48,039 nt of DNA from Mycobacterium kyogaense (GTDB lineage Bacteria; Actinomycetota; Actinomycetes; Mycobacteriales; Mycobacteriaceae): positions 1 through 48,039 of the forward strand of contig NZ_QJUA01000043.1 of assembly GCF_003254575.1 (NCBI RefSeq), given 5' to 3'. A program made the position numbers and the translations under genes. Below the pieces are notes generated by a model. It was not told where the DNA came from and made no database searches. It saw only the letters and a program-made list of their open reading frames with translations. Shown one piece after another: positions 7,609 to 17,267 of this stretch; position 1 is the stretch's first letter, and each line of letters begins with the position of its first letter.

Positions 7609-10600
7609 GTGGCGGAGCAGCGGGCGACAAGCGGCAATCACCGCACCGCGCGCCTGATCGCGATCGTGGCCGGGCTGCTGGGCACGGTCTTGGCGATCGC
7701 CACGCCGCTGCTGCCGGTCACCCAGACCACCGCGCAGATCAACTGGCCGCAGGACGGCGTGCTCGCCAGCGTCGACGCCCCACTCATCGGTTATGTCGCC
7801 ACTGACCTCGACATCACGATCCCGTGCCAGGCCGCCGCCGGGCTGGATCGGCCCGGCCGCTCGGTGCTGCTGTCGACGGTGCCCAGGCAGGCGCCCAAGG
7901 CCGTCGACCGCGGGTTGCTCATCGAACGGGTCAACAACGACCTGCTGGTGATCGTGCGCAACACCCCGGTGGTCAGCGCCCCGCTGGACCAGGTGCTCAG
8001 CCCCGCCTGCCGGGAGCTGACGTTCACCGCCCACGCCGACAAGGTCACCGGCGAGTTCGTCGGACTCACCCAGCCACCCGACTCGTCGAACGCCGGGGAA
8101 CCGCTGCGCGGCGAGCGCAGCGGCTACGACTTCCGCCCGCAGATCGTGGGCGTCTTCACCGATCTGTCCGGCCCGGCCCCGCCCGGCATGCAGTTCTCGG
8201 CCACCGTCGACTCCCGCTACAGCACCTCGCCGACGGTGCTGAAGCTCGTCGCGATGATCCTCGGGGTCGCGATGACGATCGTGTCGCTGGGGGCGCTGCA
8301 CGTGCTCGACAGCGCCGACGGCCGTAGGCACAAGCGATTCCTGCCGCCGCGGTGGTGGTCGCTGTCGCCGCTCGACGGGCTGCTCACCGCCGTGATGGTG
8401 TGGTGGCACTTCGTCGGCGCCAACACCGCCGACGACGGCTACATCCTGACCATGGCGCGGGTGTCGGAGAACGCCGGCTACATGGCCAACTACTACCGTT
8501 GGTTCGGCACCCCGGAGGCGCCGTTCGGCTGGTACTACGACCTGCTCGCGCTGTGGGCCCACGTCAGCACCACCAGCGTGTGGATGCGACTGCCCACGTT
8601 GCTGATGGGCCTGGCCTGCTGGTGGGTGATCAGCCGCGAGGTGATCCCCCGCCTCGGCGATGCGGTCAAGCACAGCCGGGCCGCCGCATGGACGGCCGCG
8701 GGGCTCTTCCTCGCGTTCTGGTTGCCGCTGAACAACGGGCTGCGGCCCGAGCCGATCATCGCGCTCGGCATCCTGCTGACGTGGTGCTCGGTCGAGCGCG
8801 GAGTGGCCACCAGTCGCCTGCTGCCGGTCGCGATCGCCGTGATCATCGGGGCTCTGACGCTGTTCTCCGGACCCACCGGCATCGCGGCCATCGGCGCCCT
8901 GCTGGTCGCCATCGGGCCGCTGAAAACGATTGTGGCCGCGCACGTCTCGAGGTTCGGGTACTGGGCGCTGCTGGCGCCGATCGCCGCGGCCGGCACCGTG
9001 ACGATCTTCCTGATCTTCCGCGACCAGACACTGGCCGCCGAACTGCAGGGCAACACCTTCCGGTCCGCGGTCGGCCCGAGCCTGGCGTGGTTCGACGAGC
9101 ACATCCGCTACTCGCGGCTGTTCACCACCAGCCCCGACGGCTCGGTGGCCCGCCGGTTCGCGGTGCTGACCCTGCTGCTGGCGCTGGCCGTCTCGGTCGC
9201 CATGGCGTTGCGCAAGGGCCGCATCCCCGGTACCGCACCCGGACCCAGCCGACGCATCGTCGGCATCACGATCATCTCGTTCCTGTCCCTGATGTTCACC
9301 CCCACCAAGTGGACGCATCACTTCGGGGTGTTCGCCGGGCTGGCCGGTTGCCTCGGCGCGCTGGCCGCCGTCGCGGTCTCCGCCGCCGCGATGCGCTCGC
9401 GCCGCAACCGCACCGTGTTCGCCGCGGCCGTGCTGTTCGTCACCGCGCTGTCGTTCGCGACCGTCAACGGCTGGTGGTACGTCTCCAATTTTGGTGTGCC
9501 ATGGTCGAATTCGTTCCCCGAATGGCACTTCGGCTTCACCACCATGCTGCTCGGGCTGTCGGTGCTCGCGCTGCTGGTGGCGGCGTGGCTGCACTTCTCG
9601 GGTCGCGACGGTGCTCCCGACGGCCCACCACGGCGCTGGCGGAACATGGCGCGGGCTCCGCTGGCGATCGCCACCTGGGCGCTGGTGATCTTCGAGGTGG
9701 GCTCCCTGACGCTGGCGATGACCGGCCAGTACCCGGCCTGGACAGTGGGGCGCTCCAACCTCGAGGCGCTGACCGGAAAGACCTGCGGCATGGCCGAAGA
9801 CGTCATGGTCGAACAGGATCCCAACGCCGGCATCCTCACCCCCATCGACACGCCTGTCAGCATCTCGCTGGGCGCACAGCGATCAGAAGGGTTCAGCCCC
9901 AACGGGATTCCGGCCGACGTCTCCGCCGACCCGGTGATGGAACAACCCGGCTCGGACAACTTCGCCGACTCCGACAGCGGCGTGGTCACCGGCAGCGAGG
10001 CCGGTACCGAAGGCGGCACAACGGCGGCGGCGGGCATCAACGGCTCCCGCGCGCGCCTGCCCTACAACCTGGACCCGGCCCGCACCCCGGTGCTGGGCAG
10101 CTGGCGCAGCGGCACCCAGGCGCCGGCGTTCCTGCGCTCGGCCTGGTACCGCCTGCCCGCCGGCTGGAGCGACGGCGATCGCTCCGACTCGCTGCTCGTG
10201 GTGTCGGCGGCCGGCCGATTCGACCCCGACGACCTGGTGGTCCAGTGGGCGCGCGACGACGACGAAGCGGGCGGCAGCATCAGCTTCGCCGATGTCGGCG
10301 CGGCCCCCGCGTGGCGCAACCTGCGCGCGCCGCTGTCGGCCATCCCCTCCGACGCGACCCGTATCCGGCTGGTCGCGACCGACGACGATCTGAGCCCCAC
10401 CCATTGGATCGCCGTCACCCCGCCCCGGATCCCCACGCTGCGCACCCTGCAGGACGTCGTCGGTTCCAGTGACCCGGTGATGCTGGACTGGCTGGTCGGG
10501 CTCGCGTTCCCGTGCCAGCGCCCGTTCGGGCATCGCAACGGCGTCATCGAGGTGCCGAAGTGGCGCATCCTGCCGGACCGCTTCGGCGCCGAGGCCAACT

Positions 10601-10821
10601 CCCCGGTGATGGATTACCTGGGCGGCGGGCCGCTCGGCATCACCGAGCTCCTGCTGCGCGCCACCACCGTGCCCACGTATCTGAAGTACGACTGGTCCCG
10701 CGATTGGGGCGCGCTGCAGCAGCTCACGCCGTACTACCCGGGCGCCGACGTCGCTCGCCTGGATCTCGGTTCGGCAACGCGTAGCGGATTGTGGAGCCCG
10801 GCGCCGCTGCGTCTGTCCTAG
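7609..10821 (+). CDS. embC: Arabinosyltransferase EmbC (lipoarabinomannan)
   Basis: A 1070-residue GT-C arabinosyltransferase that extends the arabinan of lipoarabinomannan. It is named EmbC from its place as first of three tandem paralogues and from the family order embC-embA-embB. The Asp pair of the GT-C motif is at residues 275-276 (ADDGYILTMAR), followed by NYYRWFGTPEAPFGWYYD. About 15 membrane helices precede a large C-terminal extracytoplasmic region with carbohydrate-binding-module character (from about 690), ending in WGALQQLTPYYP and GLWSPAPLRL. It starts at GTG 7609 without a clear Shine-Dalgarno, so it probably depends on translation of aftA. There are 21 bases to embA. Confidence 0.95.
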   Translation: MAEQRATSGNHRTARLIAIVAGLLGTVLAIATPLLPVTQTTAQINWPQDGVLASVDAPLIGYVATDLDITIPCQAAAGLDRPGRSVLLSTVPRQAPKAVDRGLLIERVNNDLLVIVRNTPVVSAPLDQVLSPACRELTFTAHADKVTGEFVGLTQPPDSSNAGEPLRGERSGYDFRPQIVGVFTDLSGPAPPGMQFSATVDSRYSTSPTVLKLVAMILGVAMTIVSLGALHVLDSADGRRHKRFLPPRWWSLSPLDGLLTAVMVWWHFVGANTADDGYILTMARVSENAGYMANYYRWFGTPEAPFGWYYDLLALWAHVSTTSVWMRLPTLLMGLACWWVISREVIPRLGDAVKHSRAAAWTAAGLFLAFWLPLNNGLRPEPIIALGILLTWCSVERGVATSRLLPVAIAVIIGALTLFSGPTGIAAIGALLVAIGPLKTIVAAHVSRFGYWALLAPIAAAGTVTIFLIFRDQTLAAELQGNTFRSAVGPSLAWFDEHIRYSRLFTTSPDGSVARRFAVLTLLLALAVSVAMALRKGRIPGTAPGPSRRIVGITIISFLSLMFTPTKWTHHFGVFAGLAGCLGALAAVAVSAAAMRSRRNRTVFAAAVLFVTALSFATVNGWWYVSNFGVPWSNSFPEWHFGFTTMLLGLSVLALLVAAWLHFSGRDGAPDGPPRRWRNMARAPLAIATWALVIFEVGSLTLAMTGQYPAWTVGRSNLEALTGKTCGMAEDVMVEQDPNAGILTPIDTPVSISLGAQRSEGFSPNGIPADVSADPVMEQPGSDNFADSDSGVVTGSEAGTEGGTTAAAGINGSRARLPYNLDPARTPVLGSWRSGTQAPAFLRSAWYRLPAGWSDGDRSDSLLVVSAAGRFDPDDLVVQWARDDDEAGGSISFADVGAAPAWRNLRAPLSAIPSDATRIRLVATDDDLSPTHWIAVTPPRIPTLRTLQDVVGSSDPVMLDWLVGLAFPCQRPFGHRNGVIEVPKWRILPDRFGAEANSPVMDYLGGGPLGITELLLRATTVPTYLKYDWSRDWGALQQLTPYYPGADVARLDLGSATRSGLWSPAPLRLS

Positions 10822-10842
10822 ACCCGTCTACCATCGAGCCTC

Positions 10843-13800
10843 GTGCCTGCCCGCAGTTCCCGTCTCGTCGCGATCCTCGCGGGAGCTCTGGGACTCCTGG
10901 GCATCCTGTGCTGCGGTGTCGCACCGCTGCTTCCGGTCACCCAGCAGACCGCCACGATCATGTGGCCCCAAGGCGCCGACGCCGACGGCACCGTCAGCGA
11001 CATCACCGCGCCGCTGGTCTCCGGCGCCCCCAAGTCGCTCGACGTCACGATCCCCTGCTCCGCGGTCGCGAGCCTGCCCGCCGACGGCGGGCTGGTCTTC
11101 TCGACGATCCCGCCCGGCGGCATCGACGCCGGCCGTAACGGCTTGTTCGTGCGCGCCAACGCCGACGTCGTCTACGTCGCGTTCCGCGACACCGTCGCCG
11201 CCGTCGCCCCCCGCCAGGACGTGAACCGCGGCGCCTGCAGCGAGCTGCGCCTGTGGGCCAACGTCGGCGCGGTCGGAGCCGACTTCGTCGGCATCCCCGG
11301 CGCGACGGGCACGCTGAGCGTCGACAAACGCCCGCAGGTGGCCGGAGTGTTCACCGACCTCCGCGTCCCGGTGCAATCGGGCCTCAATGCGCGCATCGAC
11401 GTCGACACCCGCTTCATCACCAGCCCGACGGCACTGAAGACCCTCGTGATGGCGCTCGGCGTGGTGTGCGTGGTCGGGTCGATCATCGCGCTGGCGCTGC
11501 TCGACCGGGTGTCCGGACGACGCCCGCCGCGCGCACGTCGGCGCGTCGGCTGGGCGACCTGGGTGGGCGACCTCGGCGTCATCGGCGGGCTGCTGGTGTG
11601 GCACATCGTCGGCCCACAGTCGTCGGACGACGGCTACAACCTGACGATGGCGCGGGTGGCCGGCGAGGCCGGCTACACCGCCAACTACTACCGCTACTTC
11701 GGGGCGTCCGAGGCGCCGTTCGACTGGTATCAGAGCGTGCTGGCCCATCTGGCCTCGATCAGCGCCGCCGGGGTGTGGATGCGGCTGCCCGCCACCCTCG
11801 CCGGCATCGGCACCTGGCTGATCGTCAGCCGCTGTCTGCTGCCGCGGCTGGGCCGCCGAGTCGCGGCCAACCGGGTGGCCACGTGGACCGCCGCGGCGGT
11901 CTTCCTGGCGGCGTGGCTGCCGTTCAACAACGGGTTGCGCCCCGAACCCCTGATCGCCTTCGCGGTGGTCGCGGTGCTGATGCTGGTCGAGTGGACGCTC
12001 GGGACCCGACGACTGTGGCCGGCGGCCGTTGCGATCGTGATCGCGATGTTCTCGGTGACGCTGGCCCCACAGGGTCTGGTCGCGGTGGCGCCGCTGCTGG
12101 TCGGTGCCCGCGGGATCACCCGGATCGTCTCCGCGCGCCGCCGCACCGACGGGCTCGCCGCGACCCTGCTGCCTCTGCTCGCATCGGTGTCGCTGGTGTC
12201 GGTGATCGTGTTCCGCGACCAGACGCTGGCCACCGTCGCCGAATCGGTGCGCATCAAGTACGTCGTCGGACCGACGATCCCCTGGTACCAGGAGTTCCTG
12301 CGCTACTACTTCCTGACCGTCGAGGACAGCGTCGACGGCTCCCTGACCCGTCGCTTCGCCGTCCTGGTGCTGCTGCTGTGCGTGTTCGGGCTGATCGTGG
12401 TGCTGCTGCGCCGCGGGCGCGTACCCGGTGCCGTGAGCGGGCCGGTCTGGCGGCTGACGGGCACCACCGCGATCGGCCTGCTGCTCCTGACGCTGACACC
12501 CACCAAATGGGCCGTCCAGCTCGGTGCGTTCGCCGGGCTGGCCGGCGCACTGGGCGGGGTGACCGCGTTCGCGTTCGCCCGGGTCGGACTGCACAGCCGG
12601 CGCAACCTGGCGCTGTACGTGACCGCACTGCTGTTCGTCCTGGCCTGGGCGACGTCGGGCATCAACGGCTGGTTCTACGTCGGCAACTACGGCGTGCCGT
12701 GGTTCGACAAACAGCCGGTGATCGCCCACTTCCCGGTGACCACGATCTTCCTGGTGCTCGCCATCGCCGGCGGCCTGCTCGCCGCCTGGCTGCACTTCCG
12801 CATCGACTACGCGGGCCACACCCAGGTCGCCGACACCGGCCGCAACCGGGCGCTGGCCTCCACACCCCTGCTCGTCGTGGCGATCATCATGGTGGTCCTC
12901 GAGCTCGGCTCCATGCTGAAGGCGACCGCCGGCCGCTATCCCGTCTACACCACCGGCGCGGCCAACATCGCGGCGCTGCGCTCGGGTCTGAGCACAGACA
13001 GTTGCGCGATGGCCGACGACGTCCTCGTCGAATCCGATACGAATGCCGGGATGCTGCAACCGGTTCCGGGCCAACGCTGGGGACAGTACGGCCCGCTCGG
13101 CGGTGAGGATCCGGTCGGTTTCACCCCCAACGGCGTCAGCGACACCCTGGAGCCGGCCGAGCCGGTGGCCGCCAACCCCGGCACCGTCAACACCGACGGA
13201 CCGGTCGACAAACCGAACATCGGCGTCGGCTACGCGGCAGGCACCGGCGGCGGCTACGGGCCCGAGGGCGTCAACGGTTCCCGCGTGTTCCTGCCATTCG
13301 GGCTCGACCCCAAGCGCACGCCGGTGATGGGCAGCTTCGGCGAGAACGCCGTGGCCGCCAAGGCCACCTCGGCCTGGTACCAACTGCCGCCTCGCACCCC
13401 GGACCGGCCGCTGGTCAGCGTCGCCGCGGCCGGGGCCATCTGGTACTACAACGAAGACGGCTCCTTCAACTACGGCCAGTCGCTGAAGCTGCAGTGGGGG
13501 GTGCACCGGCCCGACGGCTCCTACCAGGCGCTGAACGAGGTCCAGCCGATCGACATCTTCCAGCAGAAGGCCTGGCGCAACCTGCGATTCCCGTTGACGA
13601 CGGCGCCGCCGGAAGCCAACGTCGCCCGCATCGTCGCCGACGACCCCAACCTGTCCGAGGACCAGTGGTTCGGGTTCACCCCGCCCCGGGTCCCCGTGTT
13701 GGAGACCGCCGAGCAGTTCCTCGGGTCGGACACCCCGGTGCTGATGGACATCGCCACCGCGGCGAACTTCCCGTGCCAGCGGCCGTTCGCCGAGCATCTC

Positions 13801-14094
13801 GGCATCGCCGAGCTGCCGCAGTACCGCATCATCCCGAACTTCAAGCAGATGGTGGTGTCGTCGAACCAGTGGCAGTCGGCCGAGTCCGGCGGACCGTTCC
13901 TGTTCATTCAGGCGCTGCTGCGGACCGCGGCGATACCGACCTACCTGCGCAATGACTGGTACCGCGATTGGGGAGCCTTGGAGCGCTACATCCGCGTCGT
14001 GCCGCGCGACGAGGCACCCGACGCCGTCGTCGAGGAAGGGTCGACACGAGTGTTCGGGTGGAGCCGGGGCGGACCGATCAGGGCCCTCCCGTGA
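10843..14094 (+). CDS. embA: Arabinosyltransferase EmbA (arabinogalactan)
   Basis: A 1083-residue paralogue of EmbC that pairs with EmbB to form the alpha-1,3-branched arabinan of arabinogalactan. The GT-C Asp pair lies at residues 262-263 (SDDGYNLTMAR). The following loop reads NYYRYFGASEAPFDWYQ, differing from EmbC and EmbB at several positions, as is usual for EmbA. C-terminal extracytoplasmic modules follow the membrane region, with the conserved NFPCQRPF and DWYRDWGALERY segments. The start is GTG 10843, 21 bases after embC, and the TGA overlaps the embB ATG by one base (an alternative GTG start for embB is at 14091). Confidence 0.95.
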   Translation: MPARSSRLVAILAGALGLLGILCCGVAPLLPVTQQTATIMWPQGADADGTVSDITAPLVSGAPKSLDVTIPCSAVASLPADGGLVFSTIPPGGIDAGRNGLFVRANADVVYVAFRDTVAAVAPRQDVNRGACSELRLWANVGAVGADFVGIPGATGTLSVDKRPQVAGVFTDLRVPVQSGLNARIDVDTRFITSPTALKTLVMALGVVCVVGSIIALALLDRVSGRRPPRARRRVGWATWVGDLGVIGGLLVWHIVGPQSSDDGYNLTMARVAGEAGYTANYYRYFGASEAPFDWYQSVLAHLASISAAGVWMRLPATLAGIGTWLIVSRCLLPRLGRRVAANRVATWTAAAVFLAAWLPFNNGLRPEPLIAFAVVAVLMLVEWTLGTRRLWPAAVAIVIAMFSVTLAPQGLVAVAPLLVGARGITRIVSARRRTDGLAATLLPLLASVSLVSVIVFRDQTLATVAESVRIKYVVGPTIPWYQEFLRYYFLTVEDSVDGSLTRRFAVLVLLLCVFGLIVVLLRRGRVPGAVSGPVWRLTGTTAIGLLLLTLTPTKWAVQLGAFAGLAGALGGVTAFAFARVGLHSRRNLALYVTALLFVLAWATSGINGWFYVGNYGVPWFDKQPVIAHFPVTTIFLVLAIAGGLLAAWLHFRIDYAGHTQVADTGRNRALASTPLLVVAIIMVVLELGSMLKATAGRYPVYTTGAANIAALRSGLSTDSCAMADDVLVESDTNAGMLQPVPGQRWGQYGPLGGEDPVGFTPNGVSDTLEPAEPVAANPGTVNTDGPVDKPNIGVGYAAGTGGGYGPEGVNGSRVFLPFGLDPKRTPVMGSFGENAVAAKATSAWYQLPPRTPDRPLVSVAAAGAIWYYNEDGSFNYGQSLKLQWGVHRPDGSYQALNEVQPIDIFQQKAWRNLRFPLTTAPPEANVARIVADDPNLSEDQWFGFTPPRVPVLETAEQFLGSDTPVLMDIATAANFPCQRPFAEHLGIAELPQYRIIPNFKQMVVSSNQWQSAESGGPFLFIQALLRTAAIPTYLRNDWYRDWGALERYIRVVPRDEAPDAVVEEGSTRVFGWSRGGPIRALP

Positions 14095-17000
14095 TGAACG
14101 ACGTGAAGGTGGCGCGCTGGGTCGCGACGATCGCCGGGCTGCTCGGCTTCGTGCTGGCGGTGGCGACGCCGCTGCTGCCGGTCATCCAGACCACGGCGAC
14201 GCTGAACTGGCCGCAGCAGGACCGGCTCGCCAATGTGACCGCGCCGCTGATCGCGCAGGCTCCGGTCTCGCTGTCGGCGTCCATTCCGTGCCCCGTGCTC
14301 TCCGGGATGCCGGCCAGGGGCGGTCTCGTTCTCGGCACCGCCCCGGCCCAGGGGCGCGACGCGGCCCTGAACGCGATGCTGGTCAACGTCACCGCGTCCC
14401 GCGTCGACGTGATCGTCCGCAACGTCGTCATCGCCAGCGTCAACCGCAACCGGGTCGGTGGCTGCGAGCGCCTCGACATCACGTCCTCACACGACGGCAC
14501 GTACGCCGACTTCGTCGGCCTGACCCAGGTGTCCGGCGCGGACGCCGGGAAACCGCAGCGCACCGGCTACGCCGATCCGAACTTGCGGCCCGCCATCGTC
14601 GGCGTGTTCACCGACCTGGTCGGTCCGGCACCGCCCGGTATGCAGTTCTCGGCGACGATCGACACCCGCTACACCAGCCATCCGAGCGCCCTGAAGCTGA
14701 CCGCGATGCTGCTGGCGATGGTCTCCACGGTGATTGCGCTGCTGGCCCTGTGGCGGCTGGACCGCCTCGACGGGCGCCGGATGCACCGCGTGATCCCGAC
14801 GCGCTGGCGGACGTTCAGCGTGGTCGACATCGTCGTCGTGGGCGGCTTCCTGCTCTGGTACGTGATCGGCGCCGGCTCCAGCGACGACGGCTATCAGATG
14901 CAGATGGCCCGCACCGCCGATCACGCCGGCTACATGGCCAACTACTTCCGCTGGTTCGGCAGCCCGGAGGACCCGTTCGGCTGGTACTACAACGTGCTCG
15001 CGCTGATGACCCACGTCAGCGACGCCAGCTTGTGGATCCGCCTGCCCGATCTGATCTGCTCGCTGATCTGCTGGCTGCTGCTCTCCCGCGAGGTGCTGCC
15101 CAGGCTCGGCCCCGCGGTGTCGTCCAGTCGGGCCGCGATGTGGGCCGCCGGCCTGGTGCTGCTGGCCGCGTGGATGCCGTTCAACAACGGTCTGCGCCCC
15201 GAAGGGCAGATCGCCACCGGCGCCCTGGTCACCTACGTACTCATCGAACGGGCCATCACCTCCGGCCGGCTCACCCCGGCCGCGCTGGCCACCCTCACCG
15301 CGGCGTTCACGCTCGGCATCCAGCCGACCGGACTGATCGCGGTCGCCGCCCTGATCGCCGGCGGCCGTCCCATCCTGCGCATCGTGATGCGCCGTCGCGC
15401 GCTGGTCGGCATCTTGCCGCTGATCGCGCCGCTGCTGGCCGCGGGCACGGTGATCCTGACCGTGGTGTTCGCCGACCAGACCATCGCCACGGTGTTGGAG
15501 GCCACCAAGATCCGCACCGCGATCGGCCCGAGCCAGGAGTGGTACACCGAGAACCTGCGGTACTACTACCTGGTCCTGCCGACCACCGATGGCGCCATCG
15601 AACGCCGGGTGGCGTTCCTGTTCACCGCCATGTGCCTGTTCCCGTCGCTGTTCGTCATGCTGCGGCGCAAGCGCGTTCCGGGCGTGGCCCGCGGCCCGGC
15701 CTGGCGGCTGATGGGCGTGATCTTCGCGACGATCTTCTTCTTGATGTTCACCCCGACCAAGTGGATCCATCACTTCGGGTTGTTCGCCGCTGTGGGCGGC
15801 GCGATGGCAGCGCTGGCCACGGTCATCGTGTCACCGGTGGTGCTGCGTTCGGCACGCAACCGGATGACGTTCCTGTCGCTGGTGTTCTTCGTGCTGGCGC
15901 TGTGCTTCGCCTCCACCAACGGGTGGTGGTATGTCTCCAATTTCGGTGTGCCGTTCAACAACTCGGTGCCCAAGATCGGCGGCGTGAGCATCAGCACGAT
16001 GTTCTTCGCGCTCTTCGCACTCGCCGCGCTGTGCGCGTTCTGGCTGCACCTGAGACCGCGGCGGGAACCACGGGTGGTCCGCCTGCTGACCACCGCGCCG
16101 ATCCCGATCGCCGCGGCGCTGATGGTCGTGGTGTCGATCGCCTCGATGGCCATCGGCGTGATCCGCCAGTACCCGACCTACTCCAACGGCTGGGCCAACG
16201 TACGCGGGTTGGCCGGCGGCTGCGGGCTGGCGGACGACGTTCTGGTGGAACCGGATTCGAATGCCGGCTTCCTATCCCCGTTGCCGGGCGACTACGGCCC
16301 GCTGGGACCGTTGGGCGGTGCGACGCCGACCGGCTTCTCCCCCAACGGCGTTCCGGAGAAGATCATCGCCGAGGCGATCCGGCTCAACAATCCACAGCCC
16401 GGCACCGACTACGACTGGAATCGACCGGTCAAGCTGTCCCGGCCCGGGGTGAACGGATCCACAGTTCCGTTGCCTTACGGTCTCGACCCGGCCCGGGTGC
16501 CGGTGGCCGGATCGTATTCGACTGCAGCACAACAGGAAAGCCGCCTCACCTCAGCGTGGTATGCGCTTCCCGCACCTGATGACGCGCATCCGCTGGTCGT
16601 CGTCACCGCGTCGGGCACCATCGCCGGGATGAGCGTCGCCAACGGCGAAACATCCGGTCAGGCGGTCGAATTGGAGTACGCCACCAAGGGTCCCGACGGC
16701 GCACCCGTGCCGGCGGGGCGCGTGCGCCCCTACGACATCGGCCCCACACCGTCATGGCGCAACCTGCGCTACCCGCGCCCGGAGATCCCCGCCGATGCCG
16801 TTGCCGTCCGGGTGGTCGCCGAAGACCTGTCGCTGGGCCAGGGCGACTGGGTGGCGGTCACGCCCCCGCGCGTACCGGAGGTGCGCTCGGTGCAGGAGTA
16901 CATCGGCTCCACCCAGCCGGTGCTGATGGACTGGGCGGTCGGGCTGGTGTTCCCGTGCCAGCAACCGATGCTGCACGCCAACGGCGTCACCGACATCCCG

Positions 17001-17267
17001 AAGTTCCGGATCTCCCCGGATTACTTCGCCAAGCTGCAGAGCACCGACACGTGGCAGGACGGCAAGAACGGTGGCCTGCTGGGCATCACCGATCTCCTCC
17101 TGCGGGCCTCGGTGATGTCGACCTACCTGTCGCACGACTGGGGCCAGGACTGGGGTTCGCTGCGCCGGTTCGACACCATCGTCGATGCGCAGCCGGCGCA
17201 GATCGATCTCGGCGAGGCCACCCACTCCGGGCTGTTCTCACCCGGGCCGATGCGTTTCGAGCCGTGA
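14094..17267 (+). CDS. embB: Arabinosyltransferase EmbB, ethambutol target
   Basis: A 1057-residue arabinosyltransferase that partners with EmbA and is the main ethambutol target. The catalytic Asp of the GT-C motif is at residue 264 (DDGYQMQMAR), equivalent to Asp299 of M. tuberculosis. The Met in QMQM at 271 matches Met306, the commonest ethambutol-resistance position; here it is wild type (ATG, 14904-14906). Glu292 in SPEDPFGWYYN matches Glu327. About 15 membrane helices are followed by C-terminal sugar-binding modules and the ending GLFSPGPMRFEP. ATG 14094 overlaps the embA stop. The stop overlaps the next gene by four bases. Confidence 0.96.
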   Translation: MNDVKVARWVATIAGLLGFVLAVATPLLPVIQTTATLNWPQQDRLANVTAPLIAQAPVSLSASIPCPVLSGMPARGGLVLGTAPAQGRDAALNAMLVNVTASRVDVIVRNVVIASVNRNRVGGCERLDITSSHDGTYADFVGLTQVSGADAGKPQRTGYADPNLRPAIVGVFTDLVGPAPPGMQFSATIDTRYTSHPSALKLTAMLLAMVSTVIALLALWRLDRLDGRRMHRVIPTRWRTFSVVDIVVVGGFLLWYVIGAGSSDDGYQMQMARTADHAGYMANYFRWFGSPEDPFGWYYNVLALMTHVSDASLWIRLPDLICSLICWLLLSREVLPRLGPAVSSSRAAMWAAGLVLLAAWMPFNNGLRPEGQIATGALVTYVLIERAITSGRLTPAALATLTAAFTLGIQPTGLIAVAALIAGGRPILRIVMRRRALVGILPLIAPLLAAGTVILTVVFADQTIATVLEATKIRTAIGPSQEWYTENLRYYYLVLPTTDGAIERRVAFLFTAMCLFPSLFVMLRRKRVPGVARGPAWRLMGVIFATIFFLMFTPTKWIHHFGLFAAVGGAMAALATVIVSPVVLRSARNRMTFLSLVFFVLALCFASTNGWWYVSNFGVPFNNSVPKIGGVSISTMFFALFALAALCAFWLHLRPRREPRVVRLLTTAPIPIAAALMVVVSIASMAIGVIRQYPTYSNGWANVRGLAGGCGLADDVLVEPDSNAGFLSPLPGDYGPLGPLGGATPTGFSPNGVPEKIIAEAIRLNNPQPGTDYDWNRPVKLSRPGVNGSTVPLPYGLDPARVPVAGSYSTAAQQESRLTSAWYALPAPDDAHPLVVVTASGTIAGMSVANGETSGQAVELEYATKGPDGAPVPAGRVRPYDIGPTPSWRNLRYPRPEIPADAVAVRVVAEDLSLGQGDWVAVTPPRVPEVRSVQEYIGSTQPVLMDWAVGLVFPCQQPMLHANGVTDIPKFRISPDYFAKLQSTDTWQDGKNGGLLGITDLLLRASVMSTYLSHDWGQDWGSLRRFDTIVDAQPAQIDLGEATHSGLFSPGPMRFEP

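Noticed and set aside
7594..13797. Long open frames antisense to embC and embA (about 670 and 990 codons)
   Set aside because: They mirror the codon pattern of the real genes in GC-rich DNA, are full of Arg, Gly, Gln and His, and show no family motif. The plus-strand proteins match Emb family members throughout.
14934..14936. Met281 of EmbB (HAGYM) as the ethambutol resistance position
   Set aside because: Spacing to the catalytic Asp and to Glu292 shows that Met271 (QMQM) is the equivalent of Met306.
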